DNA of 64,000 bases from Micromonospora sediminimaris (GTDB lineage: Bacteria; Actinomycetota; Actinomycetes; Mycobacteriales; Micromonosporaceae). The translations under genes were made by a program, and so were the position numbers. The notes beneath the pieces were generated by a model that ran no database searches, was not told where the DNA came from, and saw only the letters and a program-made list of their open reading frames with translations. This document shows, piece by piece, positions 32,464-40,288 of this stretch; the first letter of the stretch is position 1; every line of letters begins with the position of its first letter. The stretch lies in NCBI GenBank assembly GCA_900112325.1, contig FOLJ01000007.1:62001-126000 (forward strand). Reading direction: 5' to 3'.

Positions 32464-33942
32464 ATGGCGGAGCCGGAACTGGTGGACGTGGTGGTGCTCG
32501 GGCTCGGAGTCGGCGGGGAGGAGGTGGCCGGTCGGCTCGCGGAGGCCGGGCTCACAGTGGTCGGCGTCGAACGCAACCTGGTCGGCGGGGAGTGCCCGTA
32601 CTGGGGGTGTGTCCCGAGCAAGATGATGATCCGGGCGGCGAACGCAATCGCGGAGGCCCGCCGGGTCGACGGCCTCGGCGGCGCTGCGCAGGTCACCCCG
32701 GACTGGGCGCAGGTGGCGAAGCGGATCCGCGCAGAGGCCACCGACGACTGGGACGACCGGGTGGCGGTGGAGCGGTTCACCGGCAAGGGTGGGCGCTTCG
32801 TACGCGGCAGTGGCCGGATCGACGGTCCGGGCCGGGTGCGGGTCGGTGACCAGGTCTTCCAGGCGCGCCACGGGATCGTGCTGGGCACCGGTACCCGACC
32901 GTCGGTGCCGCCGGTGGACGGGCTGGCGGATACCCCGTACTGGACCAACCGTGAGGCGATCGAGGTCGAGGAACTGCCGGGGTCGCTGCTGGTGCTGGGC
33001 GGTGGGGCGATCGGGCTGGAGCTGGCTCAGGTGTTCGCCCGCTTCGGCGTACGGGTCACCGTGGTCGAGGCGCTCGACCGGGTACTGGCCGTCGAGGAGC
33101 CGGAGTCGTCCGAAGCGGCGGCTGCCGCGTTGCGGGCCGACGGGGTGGAGATCCACACCGGGGTCAAGGCCGCTCGGGTCGAGCACGGTGCCGCCGGCTT
33201 CACCCTGCGCGGCACCGGGGGCGAGGTGTTCACCGCCGAGCGGCTGCTGGTGGTGACCGGCCGCCGCGCCCACCTGGACGAGCTGGGGCTGGACACGGTG
33301 GGTGTCGACGCGGGTGGGCGGTACCTGCCGGTGGACGACCGGCTGCACGTCACCGAGGGGATCTGGGCGGTCGGCGACGTCACCGGCGAGGGTGCCTTCA
33401 CCCACGTCGCGATGTATCAGGCGTCCATCGTGGTCGCCGACGTGCTCGACCACATGCGGCGGTCGCAGGGCGGCGCGGACCCGAGCGGTACGGCAAGTGT
33501 GGTCGGTGGCGCGGTCGGCGTGGCCAGCTCGCTGGCCGCCACCGGATCGAGTGGTTCGGCGGGATCGGTGCCCCGCGCCGACTACCGGGCGCTGCCCCGG
33601 GTCACCTTCACCGATCCGGAGATCGGTGCGGTCGGCCTCACCGAGCAGCAGGCCCGTGATCGTGGAATCAACGTGCAGGTCGGCTTCACCCGGCTGTCGT
33701 CGTCCACCCGTGGCTGGATCCACAAGACCGACGAGGACGGCTTCATCAAGCTCATCGCCGACGCCGACCAGGGAGTGTTGATCGGGGCCACCTCGGCCGG
33801 ACCGGCCGGCGGCGAGGTGTTGTCCGGCCTGGTCGTGGCCGTGCACGCGGCCGTCCCGCTGAGTCAGCTCCGGCACATGATCTACGCGTACCCGACCTTC
33901 CACCGGGCGATCTCCGACGCGCTGCGCAATCTCGGACAGTGA
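32464..33942 (+). CDS. FAD-dependent disulfide-reductase-family oxidoreductase
   Basis: A 492-residue flavoprotein related to dihydrolipoamide dehydrogenase and mercuric reductase. The redox-active disulfide motif is present (GGECPYWGCVPSKMM, Cys-X4-Cys). LLVLGGGAIGLELAQVFARFG is the NAD(P)H fold and IWAVGDVTGEGAFTHVAMYQA the second FAD motif. Between this and the C-terminal dimer domain lies an insert of about 45 residues rich in Gly/Ser/Ala. The C-terminal active-site His-Glu of lipoamide dehydrogenases is replaced (IYAYPTFHRAI), so lipoamide is an unlikely substrate; quinone or other reductase activity, as in mycobacterial LpdA-like proteins, fits better. Confidence 0.85.
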   Translation: MAEPELVDVVVLGLGVGGEEVAGRLAEAGLTVVGVERNLVGGECPYWGCVPSKMMIRAANAIAEARRVDGLGGAAQVTPDWAQVAKRIRAEATDDWDDRVAVERFTGKGGRFVRGSGRIDGPGRVRVGDQVFQARHGIVLGTGTRPSVPPVDGLADTPYWTNREAIEVEELPGSLLVLGGGAIGLELAQVFARFGVRVTVVEALDRVLAVEEPESSEAAAAALRADGVEIHTGVKAARVEHGAAGFTLRGTGGEVFTAERLLVVTGRRAHLDELGLDTVGVDAGGRYLPVDDRLHVTEGIWAVGDVTGEGAFTHVAMYQASIVVADVLDHMRRSQGGADPSGTASVVGGAVGVASSLAATGSSGSAGSVPRADYRALPRVTFTDPEIGAVGLTEQQARDRGINVQVGFTRLSSSTRGWIHKTDEDGFIKLIADADQGVLIGATSAGPAGGEVLSGLVVAVHAAVPLSQLRHMIYAYPTFHRAISDALRNLGQ

Positions 33943-33987
33943 CCCGGCAGCGCAATCTCCACCGCTACCCGCCGCAGGGTCGGCAGG

Positions 33988-34752
33988 TCAGGAGGCGGGG
34001 GTGCCGTGGCGGCCGGCGCCGGCGGTGAAGCGGGCGGCGCCGGCCGCCGCGTCGGTGGCGAGGGAATGCAGGCCGTAGGTCAGTTCGGTGGCCAGGGCAT
34101 CGGGCTCGGGCTGGGCGGCGGCGGCAAGGACCGAGGCGCGGTCGTTGCGCAGGCAGGTCTGTGGGTGGCGGGCGATCTCGGCGGCCAACTGCTCGGCCGC
34201 CGCCCGGGACTCGCCCGGGCCGACCACGCGGTTGACCAACCCCATCGCGTACGCCTCCTCGGCGGGCACGGCACGCCCGGTGAGGATCAGGTCCATGGCC
34301 CGGCTCTCGCCGATGAGCCGGGGCAGCCGGACCGTCCCACCGTCGATCAGCGGCACTCCCCACCGTCGGCAGAAGACGCCCAGCACCGCGTCGGACTCGG
34401 CGATCCGCAGATCGCACCAGAGCGCCAGCTCCAGTCCGCCGGCCACCGCGTAACCGGAGATCGCGGCGATGACCGGCTTGCCCAGGACCATCCGCGTCGG
34501 ACCCATCGGACCGTCGCCGTCCGGCTCGACCCGGTTGCCGCGCGGCGTACCGATCGCCGTCAGGTCGGCACCCGAGCAGAAAGTTCCTCCGGCGCCACAG
34601 AGCACCGCCACCGCCGCCGCCGGATCCGCGTCGAAAGCGCGGAACGCGTCAGCGAGCGCCCGGGCGGTCGGCCCGTCGACCGCGTTGCGGACCGCCGGCC
34701 GGTCCAGGATCACCGTGGTCACCGGCCCGTTCCGGGCCACCCGTACCGTCAT
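33988..34752 (-). CDS. Enoyl-CoA hydratase/crotonase family protein
   Basis: A 254-residue crotonase. VTTVILDRPAVRNAVD starts the fold; FCSGADLTAIG and ISGYAVAGGLELALWCDLRI form the oxyanion hole; FCRRWGVPLIDGGTVRLPRLIG replaces the usual second catalytic Glu segment, and MGLVNRVV follows. The substrate is unknown. It lies alone between convergent and divergent neighbours, with no acyl-CoA partners next to it. Confidence 0.83.
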   Translation of the reverse strand: MTVRVARNGPVTTVILDRPAVRNAVDGPTARALADAFRAFDADPAAAVAVLCGAGGTFCSGADLTAIGTPRGNRVEPDGDGPMGPTRMVLGKPVIAAISGYAVAGGLELALWCDLRIAESDAVLGVFCRRWGVPLIDGGTVRLPRLIGESRAMDLILTGRAVPAEEAYAMGLVNRVVGPGESRAAAEQLAAEIARHPQTCLRNDRASVLAAAAQPEPDALATELTYGLHSLATDAAAGAARFTAGAGRHGTPAS

Positions 34753-34838
34753 CCCGTCAGCATGCCCCGGCGTCGCCCGGCTGGCTATTCGTCCCCGGCG
34801 ACCGGTTTGCGGCCGCGTACGACGGGAAGTCGTTACTC

Positions 34839-35690
34839 GTGCGAGCGTTGTTGACGAAGATCGAGCAAGCCTCCGGCCTCGACCGGTTCGGTGACCGGTT
34901 GCAGCAGACCGTGCAGAGTGTGCTGCGCCCGCAGCGGGTCCGCGACCTGTTGCACGGGGTCTGGCTGGGCCACCCGTTGCACCCGGCGATGGTGCAGTTG
35001 CCGGTCGGCGCGTGGATCAGCGCGGCGGTGCTGGACCTGATGCCCGGTCAGCGGAGGGCGGCGACCACCCTGACCGCAGTCGGCACGCTGAGCGCCCTGC
35101 CGGCGGCGGTCGCCGGGCTCAACGACTGGGCGGGGCTCTCCCGTGACCAGCGTCGGGTCGGGTTGGTGCACGCCGCGTCGAACTCCGTCGGGCTGACGCT
35201 GTACGGCGCCTCGCTGGCCGCCCGTCTCTCCGGCCGGCACGGACTCGGGCGCACCCTCGGGTGGCTTGGCCTCAGCGCCGCAGGTGCCGGGGCGTATCTC
35301 GGCGGGCACCTGGCGTACAAGCAGGGTGCCCAGGTGAACGTGAGCGTCTCCGACCTGCATCTGATCAGCGACGGCTGGCACCCGGTCGCGGAGATGACCA
35401 GCCTGCCGCAGCGGGAACTCGTCACCCGCAAGCTCGACGACGTATCGGTGATCCTCTACCGGCACGGCGACGACGTGACAGTCATGTTGGAGCGTTGCCC
35501 GCACCAGAGCGGCCCGCTCGGCGAGGGCGAGGTACAAGAGATCGATGGGCACGCGTGCGTGGTGTGCCCGTGGCACGGCAGCACCTTCCGGCTCAACGGC
35601 GGTGAGGTGGTGCACGGCCCCTCCCCGAACGACCAGCAGATCCTGCCGACCCGGATAGTCGACGGCCGCCTGGAGGCCCGGCTGCCCTGA
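34839..35690 (+). CDS. DUF2231 membrane domain fused to a Rieske [2Fe-2S] domain
   Basis: A 283-residue protein. Residues about 40-165 match the DUF2231 membrane domain (GHPLHPAMVQLPVGAWISAAVLDLMPG, then GLVHAASNSVGLTLYGASLAARL and AGAGAYLGGHLAYKQG, about four helices). The C-terminal 100 residues are a Rieske domain with CPHQSGPLGEG and CVVCPWHGSTF supplying the Cys2His2 cluster ligands. The fusion suggests a membrane-anchored electron-transfer protein. GTG at 34839 follows a GGGAAG. Its partner is unknown. Confidence 0.85.
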   Translation: MRALLTKIEQASGLDRFGDRLQQTVQSVLRPQRVRDLLHGVWLGHPLHPAMVQLPVGAWISAAVLDLMPGQRRAATTLTAVGTLSALPAAVAGLNDWAGLSRDQRRVGLVHAASNSVGLTLYGASLAARLSGRHGLGRTLGWLGLSAAGAGAYLGGHLAYKQGAQVNVSVSDLHLISDGWHPVAEMTSLPQRELVTRKLDDVSVILYRHGDDVTVMLERCPHQSGPLGEGEVQEIDGHACVVCPWHGSTFRLNGGEVVHGPSPNDQQILPTRIVDGRLEARLP

Positions 35691-35709
35691 CCCGGGAGCC
35701 GACCGACCG

Positions 35710-35770
35710 GATGTGTGGCAGTGACGGTGGTCAGTGGTCGGCGTGTCGGCCACTTCGACTGCCACACATC
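35710..35770. terminator. Long inverted repeat between convergent genes
   Basis: GATGTGTGGCAGT at 35710-35722 is the exact complement of ACTGCCACACATC at 35758-35770 (13 bp). The 35-base loop contains a smaller AGTGG/CCACT stem. It begins 20 bases after the Rieske gene and precedes the convergent LysM gene, so it is probably a bidirectional terminator. Confidence 0.65.
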
Positions 35771-35797
35771 ACGGACGTGGGGTGCGGCTGCGAGGTG

Positions 35798-36964
35798 TCA
35801 GTCTTTGCGGTGTCGGCCGATGGGCAACTCGCGGGGAAGGGTGACGGGCGGCTGGTGGCGGGTGCCGGTGCGGGACATGGCCGGTCGGCGGCGCAGGCCG
35901 AGCACCGCGCCGATCTGCGCGCCGACGATGCTGGCCACGGCCAGCACGGCGGAGACAGCTAGCGGACGGTTCACCCGATCGGGTTCGCCGGCCCGGGCCG
36001 CGCCCACTGTCACCACCGGTGCCTGCTCCTGGGGCGTCTCGGCCGGCTCCGGTTGCCGCCCTTCGGGACTGGCCGGTGTGGTGGTGGCCGATGCCGGTCG
36101 CTTGGTCGGGTCACCGGGTAGTTCCGCCGCCTCACCGGGCCGTTCCACCGAGTCGCCCGGATTGGCCGGTGCCGGCCGGGTCGGCTCGGTGCGCTCCGGC
36201 CCGGGGGTGGGACGGGGCTTCGGTGCGACGAGCCGGCCGGTGGCGTGTGGCCGGGCACCCTGGTCACGCGCCTCCTCGGGAAGTTTGATGAGCTGGCCGG
36301 GGCGGATCCGGTCCGGGTCACGCAGCTTGTTGAGCGCGGCCAGCCGGTGGTAGTCGTCGAAGTCGTCGAGGTACCGGTCGGCGACCCCACCCAGGTAGTC
36401 GCCCTTGGCGACCCGGTAGACCTGTGCGTCGGCGGGGGCACCGAGCCGATCCGCCCGCACGGCTTCCGCTGGCCCGGTGGTCGCCGGTGCCGCCATCGCG
36501 GGAGCCGGAGTGAACGCGACGGCGGTTGCCGGGCCCCCGCCGTATGCCGTCGCGCCGTACGCCGTGGTGGCGGCCGTGGCGGCGGGGCTGGCGGCGAGGA
36601 TCAGCGCTACCGACCCGACCAGCGCGGCGGCGGCCCGCTGCTGCCGGCCCATGCCGGGCAGCCGGGGTGCGGGCCGGTCCAGTGCCTGTGCGCCCAGCTC
36701 CACGAGCACCGACAGGGCGAAGGTGGCCCAGCCGAACCAGCCGGCGACGGCCAGCGCCCGCAGGAAGAGTTGCCCGTCGTCGCGGCTGGTAAGCGTGGTG
36801 CCGATCTCCGCGAGCGTGGGTACGTGGTCGGGGAGCGGGTTGCCGGCGAAGGCCAGCAGCGCGATCGGCCCGCCGACCAGCAGACCGATCAGCACGACCA
36901 GCGCACCGAAACCGGTGAGCACCCGACCGACCCGCCGTACGGCGGTGCCACCCGATGCGGCCAT
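35798..36964 (-). CDS. LysM-domain membrane protein
   Basis: A 388-residue protein with several N-terminal helices (VLTGFGALVVLIGLLVGGPIALLAF, FGWATFALSVLVELG, AAALVGSVALILAASPA). A LysM domain at about 175-225 (YRVAKGDYLGGVADRYLDDFDDYHRLAALNKLRDPDRIRPGQLIKLP) binds peptidoglycan-type glycans. A long Pro/Glu/Thr linker and a final helix (LAVSAVLAVASIVGAQIGAVLGL) follow. GGAAGGAAGG precedes the ATG. It is the last gene of the Tad pilus unit and could anchor the machinery in the wall; proteins of this shape are common in actinobacterial Tad loci. Confidence 0.82.
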   Translation of the reverse strand: MAASGGTAVRRVGRVLTGFGALVVLIGLLVGGPIALLAFAGNPLPDHVPTLAEIGTTLTSRDDGQLFLRALAVAGWFGWATFALSVLVELGAQALDRPAPRLPGMGRQQRAAAALVGSVALILAASPAATAATTAYGATAYGGGPATAVAFTPAPAMAAPATTGPAEAVRADRLGAPADAQVYRVAKGDYLGGVADRYLDDFDDYHRLAALNKLRDPDRIRPGQLIKLPEEARDQGARPHATGRLVAPKPRPTPGPERTEPTRPAPANPGDSVERPGEAAELPGDPTKRPASATTTPASPEGRQPEPAETPQEQAPVVTVGAARAGEPDRVNRPLAVSAVLAVASIVGAQIGAVLGLRRRPAMSRTGTRHQPPVTLPRELPIGRHRKD

Positions 36965-36978
36965 GGCTACCTTCCTTC

Positions 36979-37401
36979 CTAGGACCCGGTAAGCGCCCGC
37001 GCGGTCGCCTCACCGGAGACGGTGACGGTGTCTGAGAAGCCGAACAGGCCGAGCGCCGCCCGGTCGTAGGTGACCTGGACGCGTACCCGGATCAGGGTCT
37101 CGCCGTCGACCACCGGGAAGGTCACGGTGTGATCGCTGGCCCCGGCGGTGGCGAGGTAGCTCCGGACGGCGCGGCAAGCCTCGCGTCGGTTGATCCGCTT
37201 GGGTCCGCCCTCAATGGCGGTGGCCCGGTCGATGGCCTGGCCGCCCGCGCGGGCCGCCTCGGCGGCCAGATTCTCGGCGCGTTGCAGTGTCCGCAGCTGA
37301 CCTGCGCCGTCGAACGCCATGCCGATGATGGCCAGCACCCCGATCATGGCCACGGCCAGGAAGATGCTCACCCGACCGGCGTCGCCCCGCCCGGCCGTCA
37401 T
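36979..37401 (-). CDS. TadG-like pilus assembly protein
   Basis: A 140-residue exported or membrane-anchored protein. The N-terminus GDAGRVSIFLAVAMIGVLAIIGMAFDGAGQLRTLQRAENLAAEAARAGGQAID is the typical TadG-like first helix and following coil. The rest is a beta-rich pseudopilin-like domain with one Cys (EACRAV). The ATG overlaps the stop of the TadE gene (ATGA), marking tight coupling in the pilus operon. Confidence 0.8.
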   Translation of the reverse strand: MTAGRGDAGRVSIFLAVAMIGVLAIIGMAFDGAGQLRTLQRAENLAAEAARAGGQAIDRATAIEGGPKRINRREACRAVRSYLATAGASDHTVTFPVVDGETLIRVRVQVTYDRAALGLFGFSDTVTVSGEATARALTGS

Positions 37402-37850
37402 CCCCGGCTCCGGTAGCGGTCCAGCGGCGAGGTGAACGACGCGGTGATTCGTTGTCCGTCCGGCATCGTCAGCGCCGGCAGTTTGATGTCCGAGTAGGAG
37501 ACGGTGCAGGCGATCTCGACCGTGACCGTGGCGTTCTGCCCGAGGTCGCTGCTGAAGGCACGGTTGAAGGAGGTCGACCGTCCGTCGACCGCGCCGCGGA
37601 AGGTCACCTGAGGGGCCCCCGAGCAGGACACCCCCCGCCAGTCGAGCTGGCGGCGGGCCGCCTCCCGGGCCTCCCGGCGGGCGGTGGCGGCGTCCCGGGA
37701 GATCGACGCCGCCCGGGCCGCGTCGTGCGCGGCCGCCTCCAGCGCCGCGCTGGCCACCGCGGTACGCCCGGCGACCCCGCCCAGCACCATCATCGCCACG
37801 AAGGCCGGCGCCAGCACCGCCACCTCGATCGAGACGGAACCCCGGCTCAT
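37398..37850 (-). CDS. TadE-family pseudopilin
   Basis: A 150-residue TadE protein. SRGSVSIEVAVLAPAFVAMMVLGGVAGR holds the prepilin-peptidase site with cleavage after Gly and Glu at position +5 of the mature protein, followed by the hydrophobic helix. The coil AAHDAARAASISRDAATARREAREAA follows, then a domain with Cys in VSCSGAP and IACTVSYSD, likely a disulfide. Start 37850 is set by the ATGA overlap with the upstream gene. Confidence 0.83.
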   Translation of the reverse strand: MSRGSVSIEVAVLAPAFVAMMVLGGVAGRTAVASAALEAAAHDAARAASISRDAATARREAREAARRQLDWRGVSCSGAPQVTFRGAVDGRSTSFNRAFSSDLGQNATVTVEIACTVSYSDIKLPALTMPDGQRITASFTSPLDRYRSRG

Positions 37851-38290
37851 GGCTCGGTCCATCGTTCCACCGTCCCGTGTGCCGTCTGCCGGACGGCGAA
37901 GCTGACGCCCGGCACCACCGACAGGGCCTTGCCGGTCACCGTGCAGTTCACGTCGGTGTCCGTGGCGGCGCAGCTGGGCCCCGGGTCGTCCCAGTCGACC
38001 AGCCAGTCCCCGGCGGCCTGGAGGAACTCGGCCGCACGCTCCTCCCCGGCACCCGTTGGGGCGTCGTAGAGCCGAGCCGCGTTGACGCCGCTCTGCGCGG
38101 CGTTGAGCGCGGTCGACCGGGCGACGAACACGACGGCGACCTGGATCGAGGCGAACAGCATCACCAGGATCGCCGGCAGGGCCACCGCCAGCTCGACCGG
38201 ATTGCCGCCCCGCTCGGCGTCCCCGGGCAGCAGACGGTGCCGGGTGGCGGCGACCACCCGGCACCAGCCGGCGGTGAGGCGACGGGACAT
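37847..38290 (-). CDS. TadE/G-like pseudopilin
   Basis: A 147-residue protein. GDAERGGNPVELAVALPAILVMLFASIQVAVVFVARSTALNAAQSGVNAARLYDAP is a TadE-type helix with a Gly and Glu at +5 for prepilin-peptidase processing. The C-terminal domain has two Cys (PSCAATDTDVNCTVTG). Its ATG follows the small pilin-like gene by 3 bases, and its stop overlaps the next start. Confidence 0.8.
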   Translation of the reverse strand: MSRRLTAGWCRVVAATRHRLLPGDAERGGNPVELAVALPAILVMLFASIQVAVVFVARSTALNAAQSGVNAARLYDAPTGAGEERAAEFLQAAGDWLVDWDDPGPSCAATDTDVNCTVTGKALSVVPGVSFAVRQTAHGTVERWTEP

Positions 38291-38293
38291 CGA

Positions 38294-38497
38294 TCAGTCG
38301 GCCGTCGGGTCCTGGTGGGCCGGGATGTTGTCCATCCAGTCGTTTGCCGCACCGAGGGCGGCGGCGGTCACCGCCATCGCCACGGCCACCAGACCAAAGA
38401 TGATGACGGCGGTGGGCACCGGGCTGTCGCCACGGTCGCCGCGCAGTTCGGCCAGCCGCGCTCGCAGCGCGACGTGCAGGTAGGTGATTACGGACAT
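38294..38497 (-). CDS. Small pilin-like protein (possible Flp-type pilin)
   Basis: A 67-residue protein with a basic N-terminus (LHVALRARLAELRGDRG) and one long hydrophobic helix (TAVIIFGLVAVAMAVTAAALGA), then a short acidic end. Position between tadC and tadE and the overall shape fit the Flp major pilin, but the usual Glu at +5 after the cleavage Gly is not there. AAGGAGC precedes the ATG. It could be the pilin with an unusual site or a separate small inner-membrane component. Confidence 0.65.
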   Translation of the reverse strand: MSVITYLHVALRARLAELRGDRGDSPVPTAVIIFGLVAVAMAVTAAALGAANDWMDNIPAHQDPTAD

Positions 38498-38521
38498 CGG
38501 GGCTCCTTCACTCGGGTCGGC

Positions 38522-39385
38522 CTAGAGGCGGGCCAGGAACGGGTAGATGGCGAAGCCGAGCAGGACAAAGACCAGCAGCGCGCCGGGGATGTCGAGCCGG
38601 CTGGTCACCCCCTCGGCCCGGGCCAGGTTGTCGGTGCGGATCTGATCGCGCAGCGAGTCGGCCCGGCTGCGCAGGGTCTCGTGCACCTGCGCGCCCTCGC
38701 TGCCGGAGGAGCGCATGATCGCGCCGACATCGCCCAGCTCCGGGATGCCGATCCGGTCAGCGAGATCGCGTAGCTCGTCCCAGGGCGAGTGCATCTGCAT
38801 CTGGGCCATCCGCAGCGCCTCGGAGATCCGGTCGAAGACCCAGCCCTCGCAGATCGCGGCGGCCCGCTCCAGCGACTGCACCGGACCGTGCGCCGCGGAC
38901 AGTTGCAACGCGACCAGGTCGAGGTAGGTGCAGACCGCCTGACGGAACTCGTCCCGCGCGGTGTCGGCCCTGGTCAGCACCGACCGGTGGGCCACAAGCG
39001 CGCAGAGCAGCGCCAGGCCGAGGCTGCCCAGGACCGGTACGGCCAGCGGCAGCGAGACGCCGACGGTGAAGAGGGTGACGCTGAGCAGCGCCGGAGCGGA
39101 GAGTCCGATCAGGGCGGACAACAGCAGGGAGAGGGCGTACTGCTCGGGGGTGCGGTCGAGCAGGGCCAGTTGCCGGTGTGGGGGTCGCAGCCAGCGGGCC
39201 ATCCCGGTGAGCCAGTCCAGCCGCCGGTCGGCGGGCCCGGTGCGGGCGCTTCCCGGCGGTTGGTGCAGCCGGCGTAGTGCCGGGCCGAGCGCGGGAGTCG
39301 CCGGGACCAGCTCACGGACCACCAGGAACACGCCCAGGCCGAGCGTGGCACCGGCCACCACCGCGAGGGTGAGGTGCAGGTTCAC
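38522..39385 (-). CDS. Tad pilus platform protein TadC
   Basis: A 287-residue membrane protein of the type II secretion F family. Hydrophobic helices lie near the N-terminus, at about 80-130, and at the C-terminus (GALLVFVLLGFAIYPFL); the cytoplasmic F domain is EFRQAVCTYLDLVALQLSAAHGPVQSLERAA to SEGAQVHETLRSRADSLRDQIR. It forms, with TadB, the platform that works with TadA in pilus assembly. The GTG start overlaps the tadB stop. Confidence 0.85.
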   Translation of the reverse strand: MNLHLTLAVVAGATLGLGVFLVVRELVPATPALGPALRRLHQPPGSARTGPADRRLDWLTGMARWLRPPHRQLALLDRTPEQYALSLLLSALIGLSAPALLSVTLFTVGVSLPLAVPVLGSLGLALLCALVAHRSVLTRADTARDEFRQAVCTYLDLVALQLSAAHGPVQSLERAAAICEGWVFDRISEALRMAQMQMHSPWDELRDLADRIGIPELGDVGAIMRSSGSEGAQVHETLRSRADSLRDQIRTDNLARAEGVTSRLDIPGALLVFVLLGFAIYPFLARL

Positions 39386-40284
39386 GCCACCACCTCGCTC
39401 GGGTCGGGTGCCGGCAGGAAACGGGCCGGTCGGGGCGGCTGGCTCATCGACCGCACCCAGGCCAGCAGCGCCACAAAGGCCGCACCGAGCACCGCCATCA
39501 CCACCTGCCCGAACGGGGTGTCGTACGGCTGCACGTACTCGCGGTTGAGCAGCCCGTACGCGATGGTGGCCAGCGTCATCCCGGTGAGGAAGCGGACCGC
39601 GAACCGGGGCTGGGTGCGCTTGGCCTCGATCTCCCGGCGGGTCGCGACCTCCGCGGCGGCGGCCGAGGCGATCGAGCCGAGCACGTCGCCGAGGCGCTCA
39701 CCCCGGTCGGTGAGGTGCAGGATCAACGCGGCCACCACCTGGTCGCAGACCGGGTCGCCGATCTCGTCGGCGAAGGCAAGCAGGGCGGAGCGGGCCAGCC
39801 AACCGGCCTGGAGCCGGGCGGCGAGCAGGCGTACCTCCTCCTGGATCTCCTCCGGTGCGGTGGTGACCGTACCGATGATCGCCTGCTGGAGCCCCTGCCC
39901 GGTGGCGGAGACGTCCTTGAGCCGGCGGGTCCACTCGCCGACCGCCTCGATCCGGGCGATGGCCCGTTGCTCGGCCCGCCCGACCGAGAACAACCACGGG
40001 GTGCCCGGCACCGCCACCGCCACCAGCAGGCCCACCACGGGCAGGCCGGTCAGCAGGAACGCCAGCGCACCGGCGACCACCGCGCCGATCAGCAGCGCCT
40101 GGTGCGCTTGCTGCTCCCGGGCCGTGGTGCCGGAGCCGCGCCAGAGTCGCCCGAGCCCGGGGCCGGCTCCGGGTGCCCGGCCGGGCGGCCGGCGGGTGCC
40201 GACGAGCGCGACGACCGCCAGCACCAGGCCGGCCACGCAGGCCGCCCCCGAGACCAGGGCGATCAGCTCGATGTTCGTACGCAC
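39382..40284 (-). CDS. Tad pilus platform protein TadB
   Basis: A 300-residue membrane protein homologous to TadC (type II secretion F family). The cytoplasmic domain runs EAVGEWTRRLKDVSATGQGLQQAIIG to HLTDRGERLGDVLGSIASAAAAEV, flanked by paired helices (ALLIGAVVAGALAFLLTGLPVVG and PFGQVVMAVLGAAFVALLAWV). GTG at 40284 is preferred; an in-frame GTG at 40332 would overlap tadA. It starts 4 bases after the ATPase gene. Confidence 0.83.
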   Translation of the reverse strand: MRTNIELIALVSGAACVAGLVLAVVALVGTRRPPGRAPGAGPGLGRLWRGSGTTAREQQAHQALLIGAVVAGALAFLLTGLPVVGLLVAVAVPGTPWLFSVGRAEQRAIARIEAVGEWTRRLKDVSATGQGLQQAIIGTVTTAPEEIQEEVRLLAARLQAGWLARSALLAFADEIGDPVCDQVVAALILHLTDRGERLGDVLGSIASAAAAEVATRREIEAKRTQPRFAVRFLTGMTLATIAYGLLNREYVQPYDTPFGQVVMAVLGAAFVALLAWVRSMSQPPRPARFLPAPDPSEVVA

Positions 40285-40288
40285 CGGC

